Made by a program: the position numbers and the translations under genes
Part shown: positions 10,392 through 20,568 of the stretch, in pieces
How positions within the stretch are numbered: the stretch's first letter is position 1
How the letters are laid out: the number at the start of each line of letters is the position of its first letter
NCBI RefSeq assembly: GCF_003171515.1
Contig: NC_089390.1
Span: forward strand, 682,001 to 746,000
Direction: 5' to 3'
DNA length: 64,000 bases
DNA from: Pyrenophora tritici-repentis
Lineage: Eukaryota; Ascomycota; Dothideomycetes; Pleosporales; Pleosporaceae
The notes under the pieces: model-generated
Database searches by the model: none
Seen by the model: the letters and a program-made list of their open reading frames with translations, nothing else
What the model was told of the DNA's origin: nothing

Positions 10392-11197
10392 TTCAGGCAT
10401 GTACCAGTATATAAACAGCAATCAATTGAATTATATAGATGCGACAAACATTGGTCCTGATTGTAGCACTCTTAGTGACTACTCTGCAGCCATGAAATTG
10501 TTTCAAGATGTGGAGAATATTTGCCAGTTCTCCACCCACTCGAGACTTACAACGCTTTCAATTGGGTCACTGCGAACACGTCCATCGCGAACACGTCTTC
10601 ATTCGGCAACACTACCTATGTAACGAAAATCGTGGGTAATCTCCTTGCGGACCTCCCCGTCGGCACGGACTACAATGCCAGTACCCATACATCGATCGCT
10701 GGTTCACTCACGCGCTCACTTCGGCGGATACAACAACCCAAGTCTCAACGCCATCTTGAAATTTTGGCTTGGCGATGAGAATCGATCTATTGGTGTATCC
10801 AGGAAAGCTCAGGCTCACCTCATCGCAAAGACCAAGGACCCCGGTATCAACCCCGATGCCAGCTTTGTTGCTTTCTCGCGCGCAGTTCCTATATATGATT
10901 GTATAAAGGGCACCCATCCGACAATACAAGAGGTACCTACGCTGTACTTACAGACCACTTTCACGGAAATATGTCTAGGCCTACAAAAGTCTAAATGCAC
11001 ATGTTTGTGGTAACACCTGGGTTGGCTTCAAATGGTTTTGTAAATGTTCATGATCATTCGTGATTGCTATTTGATACAGTGCACTCAACCGCCAACGGAC
11101 TATGACTCTGAAGCTTGCTTGGTGGTGCTCTGTCCCTTTCGTTTGTCCTTTCCTGCGATACGAGGGTCACTTGCGACAATATAGCTATTTAATTTTC
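10392..11197. other. Intergenic with decayed coding fragments
   Basis: The plus strand holds fragments in two frames (around 10521-10720, then 10720-10970, including HFGGYNNPSLNAILKFWLGD) that look like pieces of one damaged gene. I cannot name the family. No intact gene. Confidence 0.35.
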
Positions 11198-12037
11198 CTA
11201 GTCATCATCGTTGTCAGAGTCATCGTCACCGCCACTACCTGCGCCTGCCGCTCCAGCTACCGCGGCAATAGCATTGCTAGATGCCGCGACGGGCTGTAAC
11301 GCTGTTGCAGCGACAGCTTCGAACTGCGCGGATACAGCAGCTCCCAGCCTCGCCGTGAACGGTCCAAAACCGCGCTCGTGGAAGTCGAGACGAGCTCCAG
11401 GATCTGCGGAGTTCCCGAGAGGCGGTTTCTCAGACAAGGCCCAGCCCATGACAGCGTTCCCTGAAGTGTCCATGCTTAGGCCCAAAGTCGAGTCGATGCA
11501 GTTCTCGCACAAGAAGGTGTAGCTCAAGAAAGTTGCATTGACAATCGTTCCGTCAGGAATGGGGCGTACGCTGAATGCTCCCGTCACCTCTGGCGGATTA
11601 TCTTCGTCGGTCGCTTGTCGGAAAGAGGCCATGACATCGCCTTTGCCATCGGGCCATACGGCGAGAATGAAGTTGCCTTCCATGTCACCAGTGAGTCCCA
11701 TGGCGCCCCATTCCTGACCGTTGACGAGAGGAAAGCTGATTTGGCCGATGAAAGAGCTTGTGCTGCCTGCTGTTGCAGTCGATGAAGACGTGGCGAAAGC
11801 GAAGCCGAAGGAGGTGCGCGCGCCGAAGAACCGTTCCATCTGAAGACCCGTGTTCTGGTCAACGAAAGGAGCTGAGAATGTACTGGCTGAAGATGTGGGT
11901 TCGTCATCATCGTCGGCGTAGGCCAGAGTTGCGAGGAGACATGCCAGCATGGTCACCACCAAGATGTCGTAGATCCTGATAGCCTGGCCACGCATAGAAG
12001 ATGGGGCACCCTTGTTAAGGCACAGTGAGAGAGGCAT
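11198..12037 (-). CDS. Secreted CDH-type cytochrome (AA8/DOMON-like) domain protein
   Basis: A 279-codon single exon. The likely start is Met15 (MRGQAIRIYD) or the first ATG; either gives an N-terminal hydrophobic signal segment ending near AYADDDD. The rest resembles the cytochrome domain of cellobiose dehydrogenase and fungal AA8 proteins. Met119 (LTGDMEGN) and His220 (DFHERGFGPF) sit where the heme b ligands are expected, and Cys177/Cys180 (LCENC) form the conserved pair. AA8 domains pass electrons to lytic polysaccharide monooxygenases or iron. Here the domain stands alone: no flavin dehydrogenase or cellulose-binding domain follows, only an alanine/glycine linker and a very acidic tail (DDDSDNDDD). 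The heme role is inferred from position. Confidence 0.65.
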   Translation of the reverse strand: MPLSLCLNKGAPSSMRGQAIRIYDILVVTMLACLLATLAYADDDDEPTSSASTFSAPFVDQNTGLQMERFFGARTSFGFAFATSSSTATAGSTSSFIGQISFPLVNGQEWGAMGLTGDMEGNFILAVWPDGKGDVMASFRQATDEDNPPEVTGAFSVRPIPDGTIVNATFLSYTFLCENCIDSTLGLSMDTSGNAVMGWALSEKPPLGNSADPGARLDFHERGFGPFTARLGAAVSAQFEAVAATALQPVAASSNAIAAVAGAAGAGSGGDDDSDNDDD

Positions 12038-13174
12038 GCTTGATTCTCGAGTATAAGCTTTAGAAAGCTTGCTTGATGAGATATGGCTGTTGATTTATCT
12101 AGGCAGGAATGGTCCAATACAATATATACAGTCCTAACGTGTGCAATGTAGCGGAAGACAAAACATGACGTGCACAAGTTGTGACAGCTACGGCATTTCT
12201 CGTCAAGAATCCATAGGCAACAAAATCATGCCTTCAATGATTATGGTTAGACGTCAAGAGTAGATCAAGCATGCCAAGCTCTAAGCAAAGAGAATTGGCT
12301 ATGAAAGCATTGGTGGCTCCGCCAGTGGCTGAAGGCGCCTCGTTTCGTGACAAATGCAGAAGGTACCGAGGTTTCGAAGACTCACACTATCCTAAGTATT
12401 TTGTCGACGACACCTGGAGGATTTCTGTCTCTTCGATGTCAAGGCAGGTTTTGGCGATTAAGGCGGCAGGACTAGCGGATATCGGCAAAGTGGTGGGGCT
12501 GCAGATGGCTCAACCGCGATGCCTGAGGGAAGTTCGGTTTCAGTGTTTTGCACGCAACAACCTGCAACCAGAGATTGGACGGTCATCGAAACATACTGCG
12601 GGTTGACAGCCTTCACCTGTCATTGTAATTGTAATTAACTTCGCGGGGATATCTGAAATCAACGAACAAAACTGCGTTCTGTGTTCTGTCATCCGTGGAC
12701 AACGAGGCGCAGAAACCCATAAAGCAGGCCGAGGTTAGAATCGTTGACCTCGAATCACTCACAACCGCCGGTTTACAAACGTACCCCACGAAACTAGCTA
12801 GGGTCATCGTTTGAGGGACCGCATGCGGCCCATGCATTCACAATGTATCATGCAGATTTCAGAACAAGCGAAGCCCGGGTACCGCTCTGACGTTCTTGAA
12901 GTCTGTTACATACATATGTAGTCATGTGCGGTCACGTGCTTCATACGGAAAGCGACGAGTACCACAGCACGACTGTGCAAATCATGGAAGCTGATAGACA
13001 AGCGCTCGATAGTCAGCTAACCTGTGTGACATGAAACACTTGGTCGTGAGAGTGTAGGTAAACTGTACTGTTATATTCCTAATAGGTGTATTTGGCGCCT
13101 ACAGTGACTTTTGTATATTAGTGTGTTAACTATCTCACGTCACCCATGTGGCCCGTAGATATCACACGAGTACC
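12038..13174. other. Intergenic, no supported gene
   Basis: A 111-codon plus frame (12271-12606) has no recognisable domain and is not called. The region includes the partial repeat copy at 13087-13128. Confidence 0.45.
13087..13128. repeat. Partial copy of a dispersed foldback repeat
   Basis: About 42 bp starting GTATTTGGCG match, with several changes, the right arm of the inverted-repeat element at 45725-45852. Confidence 0.55.
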
Positions 13175-14364
13175 CTACTTCTTCTCCAAGCGACTCTTTT
13201 CATCCTTGAGGATTTCTTCGACCGTGTCCTCGATGCTCGCCCCCTGCGGTTGCCAGCCCACGAGCTTCTTCGCGCGCTCTGCCTTGCCACGACTGTTGAA
13301 GCCCCAACTGACTGCTTCGAAACCAGCTTGTTCGATTGCCTTCTCCTTGCCGAGCTCGCGTTCCTCCAATTCCTTTTTCTCGACGAGCCCTAGCTCGGTC
13401 GCTTTCTTGCCCATGAGACGCGCAAGATCAGCCCAAAGATGCTCACCATTCTCAACCAAGTAATAGCCCTGCTCGTTCCACAATCTTGCATCGGTGTTGT
13501 TAGAGACGGCGGCTTCGGTCAAAAGAACGAAAAGCTGCGCGAGATCCGAGACGTGGACACTGTTCCATCTCGCTTTACCTTGACCAATGATGGGGATGTA
13601 TTGGCCAGTGAGAATCAGGTGCGCAAGCTCGTAGGCCTGTCTGCTTCTAGTGTTCAATGGTCCTCGGCCGCGTCCGTATATGGTTGGCGGACATAAAATT
13701 GCGGTCTTAACCGATTCAGAGCCAGCTAAAAGCACCAAGTCGTCGACATTCTTGTGAAAAGCATCTTTGGGTAGGCCAGTCAAGTCTTGCACAGCCGTCC
13801 AGTCGTTGTACTCTCGCTCTGACCACTCACCCAAACGGTTGTCGTCCCGCATGGTTTCCCAACACAAGATACCAGTACCGCCTGTATGCAGCCAAAATCC
13901 TGGCTTCTCCTTGGAATGGCCGGATGCGAGACCCTTGGCAATGGCTTTTGCTGCGCCCTCGTGGTCTGACGCATCTGCGGTATCTAAAATTGTGAGCATC
14001 GTTCTAACCATACGATGGTTGCAAGGGATCCCTACGTATGACCACATCTGCCTTTGCAGCTTCTTCTTCTAGGATCTCGGCATCTTCAAGACCTCCAAGG
14101 ACAATGCGGACCTTGGGAAATGCCTCTTTCACAACCTTGCCTTTCTCCTCTTCGCAGACGTTAGCGCTATCTACGTATCATGATTTCCGCATTTGCATAT
14201 ACCTGTTCTTACAAGTGCTGCAATGTCATAGTGTGCGTGCTTATTGTAGAGTGCAAACAGCGTGTCGCCGCCGATGTAGCCTGTCGCCCCGGTGCTGTAG
14301 CCATAATTAGGGATAAAGCCATGCTGTGAGGTCTGATCACTCACAGAAATATATTCGGTGACAT
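13175..14364 (-). CDS. Extended SDR / NAD-dependent epimerase-like protein (4 exons)
   Basis: Exons at 14364-14345, 14294-14203, 14170-14036 and 13983-13175 give 351 residues in one continuous frame. The N-terminus reads MSPNIFL then TGATGYIGG, the TGxxGxxG nucleotide-binding motif of extended short-chain dehydrogenases, completed only by splicing the 20-nt first exon. Later family features are DVVIHTADASDHEGA across intron 3, CPPTIYGRGRGP, and NSVHVSDLAQLF. Introns are 50, 32 and 52 nt; the 32-nt one is exceptionally short but is the only solution that keeps the frame. Fungal relatives are annotated as NAD-dependent epimerases/dehydratases or NmrA-like proteins acting in the cytosol; the substrate is unknown. 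Confidence 0.82.
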
Positions 14365-15102
14365 TTTGAGGAACTCTGTTGAGTTAAATACTGAAGAATA
14401 AATTAGTTAGAAGTTCGTACCTTTTGTGCTCGTGGGGATGGTTGTGTCTGCACGCCTGTGCATGACGTCATGACGGTAGATTCGTTGCCGTTGGAAGAAC
14501 TTTTAATCGCACGGCAAGTCCTACACTTAGCGCCCTCAGTCGCGGACGCTGTTCCGTTTCCTATTGCAAATCAACGTCTATCATCGGATATCGAAAGCTA
14601 ATCTGGCAGAACGAAAAATCTGGTGGGGACTGCGAGATTGAACACGTCGCGACTCATGTTGAGAGATGAAGTTTCATCATAGGTCGTTCATCGCAAATAA
14701 ATCTCGCATACGTAATGCAGGTCCCGAAAGCATGTGGAGAGTTGGGCGACTAAAGTCGCGCAAACTAGATCCGCAACAGGGTGCATACTATAACCTTCGT
14801 TGGGGATATCAAGGTCATGAACACTCGCTAACTACATCACGCATGTGGTACAGTCACAATGTGAATAAAGAGGGTAGGTATTGATAAAGCCACAGTGGTT
14901 GTGTTGGCTATCTCTGTGACAAAAGAGTAAATTTAAGGTACCTCTAAAACTCAAATACACTCAGACAGCCGAAACACTGCCTCTCATGCTCATCTACCAA
15001 GCCACCATCGCGAAATTACCCAAGAGATACATGGTCGAACAAGATCTTCTTTTCCCAACTAAGATTCATTCCCTAGGGAAGAGGGGAGAGGATGGACAAT
15101 AC
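14365..15102. other. Intergenic, nothing recognised
   Basis: Divergent from the epimerase gene and downstream of the lipase gene. No gene, repeat or RNA seen. Confidence 0.5.
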
Positions 15103-16248
15103 TCACGCGACCTCTTTCACCTCAGAAAATTGCTTGCCGGCTGTAAGAAAGCCATTCTTCTTTCCATCTTTCAGCACCATGTCCATGAAAGCAGCACAGT
15201 ATGCGTTAGTTATTTGCGACATTATGATACCTTTAATAGTACCCAGGATATCTCCTACCTCGGCAGGTAGATGTCCTTCCAGTCCCAGCGCCGATGTGAC
15301 CAGGGGTAGGTCTGAGAAGCTGTAGTGTGCAGCGCCGTTCACTTCAAACTCCTTCTTCCAACCCTTCAGCTGTGACCAGATCGCTTTCCATGACGGGTCA
15401 GTTTCCTGGGTCTTGTTCTCGTGGCCCATGAGCATAAAAGGGCGATCAAGGCCGGCCTCCACTACGGGACCAAAAACCGAACCATCAAGGTTGAATCCAC
15501 CGCGAAGCGAGGGTACTTGCATCACTGCATTGGCTGCAGCTGCACCGCCTAAAGAATGTCCGAAAACAGCCATCTTAGGTACGCTGCGAGCGTGCAATCT
15601 CCCGGCGAACATCTTCTCGACTGCTGAAGCATTCTTCATCTGCTCGGACACAAAGACGATATCAGCAGCTCGCGTCTTGACAGAAAGTTCAATCTGAGCA
15701 TCACTGTCTATCTCAACACCAGTTACGACGGTACCGTCGGGAAATTCGACAAAGTCGGCGTCGTAAGGGTGGTCGATGGAAAGTACCAGGTATCCAGTGG
15801 CCGCGAGACTCTGGAGCATGGCGCTATATAGATATCGAGATGTACTGAGCGCCCCTGAAAACAGTACGAGAGGGAATGAGCCAGAATTGCAGGCCCGCCC
15901 ACGTGTGGCCGTCTCATTGCACGATGGAAGATTGAGCGACTGGAAGAACCCATTCGGAAGTCCATATATGCCAAATTTCTCGTCCATGAAAGATGCAGTC
16001 GCCTCAGGCATGTAGGGAACGATGTTCTTCTGACGGCACGTGTTGACGGGAGAAAAGCTCGACACCATGATGGATCTAGCGCGACCATCATTTGCGTATG
16101 GATCCAGTCGGTCATTGTCGGTGAGGGATGTAGATGTGATGACAACATCGTAACGGTGGGATCCGACTATGGGAAGAATGGTTTTGGCCGTGGAAAGCAA
16201 TGGCGAGAGTAACAGAAGTATGAGGGACAGTGAAGTTCTGAATGCCAT
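15103..16248 (-). CDS. Secreted PAF-acetylhydrolase-like lipase/esterase
   Basis: 381 residues from ATG 16248. An upstream in-frame extension exists but the signal peptide MAFRTSLSLILLLLSPLLST marks the start. The protein is an alpha/beta hydrolase of the platelet-activating-factor acetylhydrolase (isoform II) type: nucleophile Ser232 in GHSLGG, Asp255 in NLDGS and His308 in AHYSFSD form the triad. The family hydrolyses short or oxidised sn-2 acyl chains of phospholipids. In fungi many members are secreted and of unknown substrate. The end is slightly uncertain: a donor GTGAGT overlaps the stop codon, and splicing there would change only the last residue or two. Its gene is head-to-head with the Zn2Cys6 regulator at 16801, sharing about 550 bp. 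Confidence 0.82.
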   Translation of the reverse strand: MAFRTSLSLILLLLSPLLSTAKTILPIVGSHRYDVVITSTSLTDNDRLDPYANDGRARSIMVSSFSPVNTCRQKNIVPYMPEATASFMDEKFGIYGLPNGFFQSLNLPSCNETATRGRACNSGSFPLVLFSGALSTSRYLYSAMLQSLAATGYLVLSIDHPYDADFVEFPDGTVVTGVEIDSDAQIELSVKTRAADIVFVSEQMKNASAVEKMFAGRLHARSVPKMAVFGHSLGGAAAANAVMQVPSLRGGFNLDGSVFGPVVEAGLDRPFMLMGHENKTQETDPSWKAIWSQLKGWKKEFEVNGAAHYSFSDLPLVTSALGLEGHLPAEVGDILGTIKGIIMSQITNAYCAAFMDMVLKDGKKNGFLTAGKQFSEVKEVA

Positions 16249-16800
16249 ATTGTCGAGATTAAAGATTGCGACAAGTTTTGCCTGGGGATGCAAACGGAAT
16301 ATCGAATAGAGATGGCAAACTGTTATGATGATGCTTTGCACAGCTACCAGGACGAAGTAATTGTATCAATGGCTCAGCGACAAACCTTCCTTGAGGATAT
16401 TCAGTCATTCCCGGTGCGCTGCATTATGACCAAACTGGGCCAAGTAAAGCGGATACAGGTGTACGACGGATTCCCCCAGCCTTACGCAGAGCCTCTTGTA
16501 TAATTGTCTTAGCCGGCATTTCGCTGGGTATACAGAGGGCTAATCCCGAATAAGCTTAGGCGCGTTCTTTCACTTCCCAATACGGCTAAGCCTCATGGTA
16601 GCGCCTGGGATACATAGGTAGTGTCCGCTGCATGTCGGTTTACAAACGCGCAGTACCACTTCCTAACACGTCTTTCCAACGCTTTGAGGCATATCGGTAG
16701 ATCTGCTGGTAATACACCTTCAACGACAATTAGTGTCGGTCAGCCGCAACCACAGCACGCTTCGAGCTCATCTTGATCTGGTTTGACGTGCATATCGCAA
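16249..16800. other. Divergent intergenic region, lipase and Zn2Cys6 gene
   Basis: About 550 bp between two head-to-head genes and probably holding both promoters. No other feature seen. Confidence 0.5.
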
Positions 16801-18308
16801 ATGATTGGGCCATACGATGGGCGTCGGTCCAAAAGAAAAAGATGTGGAGCATGTGCTAAGCGTAAGATCAAGGCGAGCAATTCCGACATGGAGATGATGA
16901 CAGCACTGACGGAGCGATAGTGTGATGGAGGCGCACCGTGCGACTATTGCCGTTGGAAAGGCCTGGCCTGCGTATTCCCAACTCCACCTGCCACACCGAA
17001 CTTCGTGTTTGTGGGCAATGAGCCTGCTGTGGCTACAGTTGCTTCACAAGGGCAAACGAAGCAACTTCAGATCTTGCCATCTGTCAATATGAGCCAATTG
17101 GAGTATGATATGACCTACTTCTTCGCCTGTTTTCTGCCCATGAACACTGTTCATAGTGGGAGCTATCTATTCCAGGGCCAACTGGAGGACATGATGCATG
17201 TCACCCCTGACCTCAGGGACGCGCTGTGTGCCGTAGCCGCACTTCATAGGTCCCGGCTAGCTCAGTCTACGACAGCGACGGGGAAACACCCAGAGCCACC
17301 CGACGTCGCTCTACAGCTATATGGAAGGTCGGTGAAAAGCATTAATCGTCGCATTATGTGCAATACGTTCGCAGGCGATTGCTCTATGCTATGGACAACG
17401 TTCTTCCTTGGGCTTTTCGAGGTACGTTTCCATCATGTTAACAAGACTTCTTTCCTTCTGATTTCGCTCAGCTCATGTGTGACCCAACTGGAAACAACTG
17501 GCTCGCGCACTTCCTCCATGGAACATGCGCAATTCTGCGCCTCCTGCAACCTTCAAGTCTTGCGTGCAAAGATCAGCACAGTACATATACTCGCACCTTC
17601 TTTCTCACGACCCGGATCTTCGAGATTTCCCGCGCCTTGATCTACTCGGAACCTACTTTTCTCAGCGAAGCTGTATGGGCGAATGCACTTGCAAGGTTCT
17701 GGAGTGGTGAAGGTGCAGCCGTGTGGCATCCAAAAGAATCGCTCTTCGACATGTTGCCGAGCGTCTCTGAATTGAGTATACGAGCCCTTCGCTTTTGCAG
17801 TTTTGAGGCAGTTTCCATGTCTGATCAAATGCAACTCCAGCGGGCACAAGATCTGGGTGCTGAAGGACTGTTGCTTCGGCAAATGCTTCAAGAGTGGTGG
17901 GAAATGAGCAACACATGGCAGCATACTTCACAAGAACTAATATTAGACTCGGAGCTTCTTTTGGGGCACGTGTACTATCATGCCATCAGCATATACCATT
18001 CCGGCACTTACGACTACCACATGCACTGGACTCAGCCCGGTTCGCCAGATGCGCCAATCCTCGCTCAAAGTGAGATTGATTGGCACACGCGTGAGATTCT
18101 TCGGCTGAGCCGAGAATTGTTGGCTTGTGGAGTCGCGGGTGTGCTTTTGTTCTTTCCTTTGAGGGTTGCTGGTGCGCGTGTCCAAAGCTCTCGAGAAAGA
18201 GAAGATATTTTGGATCTGCTGTACGTAGTAGTGCAGCGCGGATATGTCGTCGGTGATGCAATCACATCGGATCTCGCAGAGTTTTGGGAGTGCAGTCGTG
18301 TTCCGTAG
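16801..18308 (+). CDS. Zn2Cys6 transcription factor (3 exons, GC-AG first intron)
   Basis: Exons at 16801-16872, 16921-17421 and 17472-18308 give 469 residues. The binuclear zinc cluster spans intron 1: Cys15, Cys18, Cys25, Cys31, Cys34 and Cys41 (KRCGACAKRKIK, then CDGGAPCDYC), the standard C-x2-C-x6-C-x5-C-x2-C-x6-C spacing. The first intron (48 nt) starts GCGAGC and ends ATAG. If retained it puts a TAG at the cluster, so splicing is required. The second intron (50 nt) is GT-AG. The rest resembles the fungal-specific regulatory domain found in Upc2/Acr-2-like regulators. It acts in the nucleus. Target genes are unknown; the divergent lipase gene is one candidate. Confidence 0.8.
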
Positions 18309-18548
18309 AAGTCTCAATGCATTCACCGCGATGACCACAAGGTCGAAGGCCTATCGGGTTCTCTCAGACGTGATATCCTCTTGATCCAATCACGTTGGCC
18401 CTATTCCTCTCTGTGGCGCCTTGCCTTGTTGGGCGTAGGCGGGAAAATGGCTTGGCGAACCGCAGCTGCGCTCACAGCTTTCTAGAATCAACGTCAACGC
18501 CGTCAACCCACCCATTGTACCCCGACCACGACCGCCTGTATCATCACA

Positions 18549-19081
18549 ATGGCTCTCGGACCCAGCGAAAACCACGCGAAGACTAAGACCACGTACGTCC
18601 AAGCTCCTACCGCCGACAATGGCTCCCACCTTCCCCGAAAACAGGCGCGCTTCGAATGCCGTCATACGCAACACCCCCATACAAAGACGGAGTAGGACGG
18701 CACACGTACTGACACTGGTATAGATGGCACATTGGCTCATGGGGTAACCCGTACGAGGGCGGCGGCCGACCCGGCAAGGGCGTCGTTACCTACGCACTGA
18801 GCCCCAACCGACAGCGCCCCATGGCCACTTTCATTGCCAAGGGCTTCTGGAACGTCGTGCGCCGATCAAGGAACCAGGTCCTTTACTTTATCCCGCCGCT
18901 TGTCGTCGCATACGGAACTATGCAATGGGCCATTGAGAGGTGAGTCGATAATACGGATCGGGGGTGAAGATGTGCATGAATTGGGACAGACGGCATGGGG
19001 TCAGAGGCTGACAACAGCAACAGGAACGAATTCCTCAACTCCAAGACCGGACGTGCCCTGTACGGCGATGAGGAGGAGTAA
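18549..19081 (+). CDS. QCR8: Cytochrome bc1 complex subunit 8 (3 exons)
   Basis: Exons at 18549-18592, 18724-18939 and 19024-19081 give 105 residues; introns are 131 and 84 nt. The sequence has the Qcr8 pattern: GSWGNPYEGGG, VVTYALSPNRQRPMA, then one membrane span around QVLYFIPPLVVAYGTMQWAI and the tail NEFLNSKTGRALYGDEEE. Qcr8 is a nuclear-encoded subunit of mitochondrial respiratory complex III and binds near cytochrome b at the quinone site. Length matches the family (about 95-110). The start is the only ATG giving an in-frame join to exon 2. A housekeeping gene, so a useful anchor that this is ordinary core chromosome. Confidence 0.88.
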
Positions 19082-19297
19082 GGCAAAGACCGGATAGAGA
19101 GTTGTTGGTGGGGTGTGTGCATGTTCAGAAAGGCAGCTGATCGGATGCCGACCTTGACAGTTTTCTTTGCAGAGTCACCAAATAGACTGTACAACCAATA
19201 TTTGCATCATCTCCGTCTTTCCCGATTGTCCGAATTATATCAAGTCCCTCCAAGTCCACTCACAGTCTATCTTGGTTGGCATTGGCGCCACTTTCTA

Positions 19298-19958
19298 CTA
19301 TATGAACGTCTGCAGCCCATCACATGGCCCCTCTTTCAACACCTCATACTCAGGTACGACGCCACCTGCGAAAGGCGCAGTGATGGTAACAGTTTCCTGA
19401 TCACTGGGATACATGGTGATATGCCCCTCGCCTGTTGTGTCAGCGGCGATGACCAAACCGCCTCTTCCACCAACCAGCCATAGCTCCTGAGAGCTGTCTT
19501 GAGGCAGGGTGACGTGGGCAAGACCGGCGATGAAGTGTACGAGCCTCCAATTTGTTAGTGTGAGTTCTTCATGGGTAGAAGGAAAATAAGTGAGCTACAT
19601 TAAATATGCAGCAATCATGCAGCAGCAGAAGTATAACTATATATCTACGCTAATGAATTGACTTAGTTACTCACTGAGGTACAGGCGCTCTATGCAATCC
19701 ACCATTGAACCGCGGTGGCTGAATTACGTAGGCTACGTTTGTAGCATTGCTCACGGTTGCGACGCGGCTTCCAGTGATGCCTGCCTGCGAAGTCACAGCG
19801 AACGGACTATGTTTAAGGCGCCAGCATTGGATTGCAGTCGTGTTCTGTGGCGTGGTCACTAAAGCCGGGACAGTGAGGTAAGTCGTGTTCGCGCTTGAAG
19901 TTTGCGCGAACGCGGAGAGGCAAAAGCAGAGGGCGGAGATGTACGGAGATAAGTACAT
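19298..19958 (-). CDS. Small secreted cupin-like protein (2 exons)
   Basis: Exons 19958-19675 and 19544-19298 with a 130-nt intron (GTGAGT to TTGGAG) give 176 residues. Met at 19958 begins a signal peptide (MYLSPYISALCFCLSAFAQ). Across the splice the text reads GGLHRAPVPQLVHFIAGLAHV, followed by LWLVGGRGGLVIAADT and GHITMYPSDQ. This is the pattern of small secreted, single-domain beta-barrel (cupin-like) proteins common in Pleosporales. No metal-binding histidine set of a classical cupin is complete, so enzymatic activity is doubtful. I cannot assign a function. Confidence 0.6.
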
Positions 19959-20568
19959 GTTACAGGCTGACGATGAAGAGATGAAAACACGGGCAGCTAC
20001 ACGACTTTCTATATCCAACCCGAGGATTACTCAGAAAGTCGCATTTCGGCAAGTCAGTGCTGATTACGCGCCATCGCGTTCCGGTTGATCTCACTGCAGT
20101 CGGACCGTGATGAGGTGTGGTGAATGGTGCAGGGCTAATCGATTGGTGCGTGCCCGTCGATGTATCAGACATGGCTATGCTTGCGAGTTGGTGGCTAGCC
20201 GGAGGCTGCTTGGTGGTACGATGACAGTGAATGCATACGCCATAATGAGCATTGTTGGTACGCCAGGCGGCGATGAAGAGTTGATGGCAGCTTGACGTGG
20301 GCGCGACGTCCGGTGCAAGTCTAGGTTCGAGGTCGGGCGGATCGCTTAGTCAGTCGGCGCATCGGTGGCATGGGAGGAACTTCGATGATTCTGTCATATC
20401 TTAGCTTTCGCCATCAGTGCGTACCCGCCACTATAGACACTCTCACTGCCAACGCGCAGTCGTCTCTTCGGCGTGGTATCCCTTTCACTCTATTAACTTG
20501 TACTATACCCTTACTTTCCATTCCCTTGTATTTCTTCGCTCAATTCCATACACGACTGCTACACGGCC
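19959..20568. other. Intergenic, upstream of the m-AAA protease gene
   Basis: Divergent spacer of about 600 bp, CT-rich just before the AFG3-type gene. No other feature seen. Confidence 0.5.
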
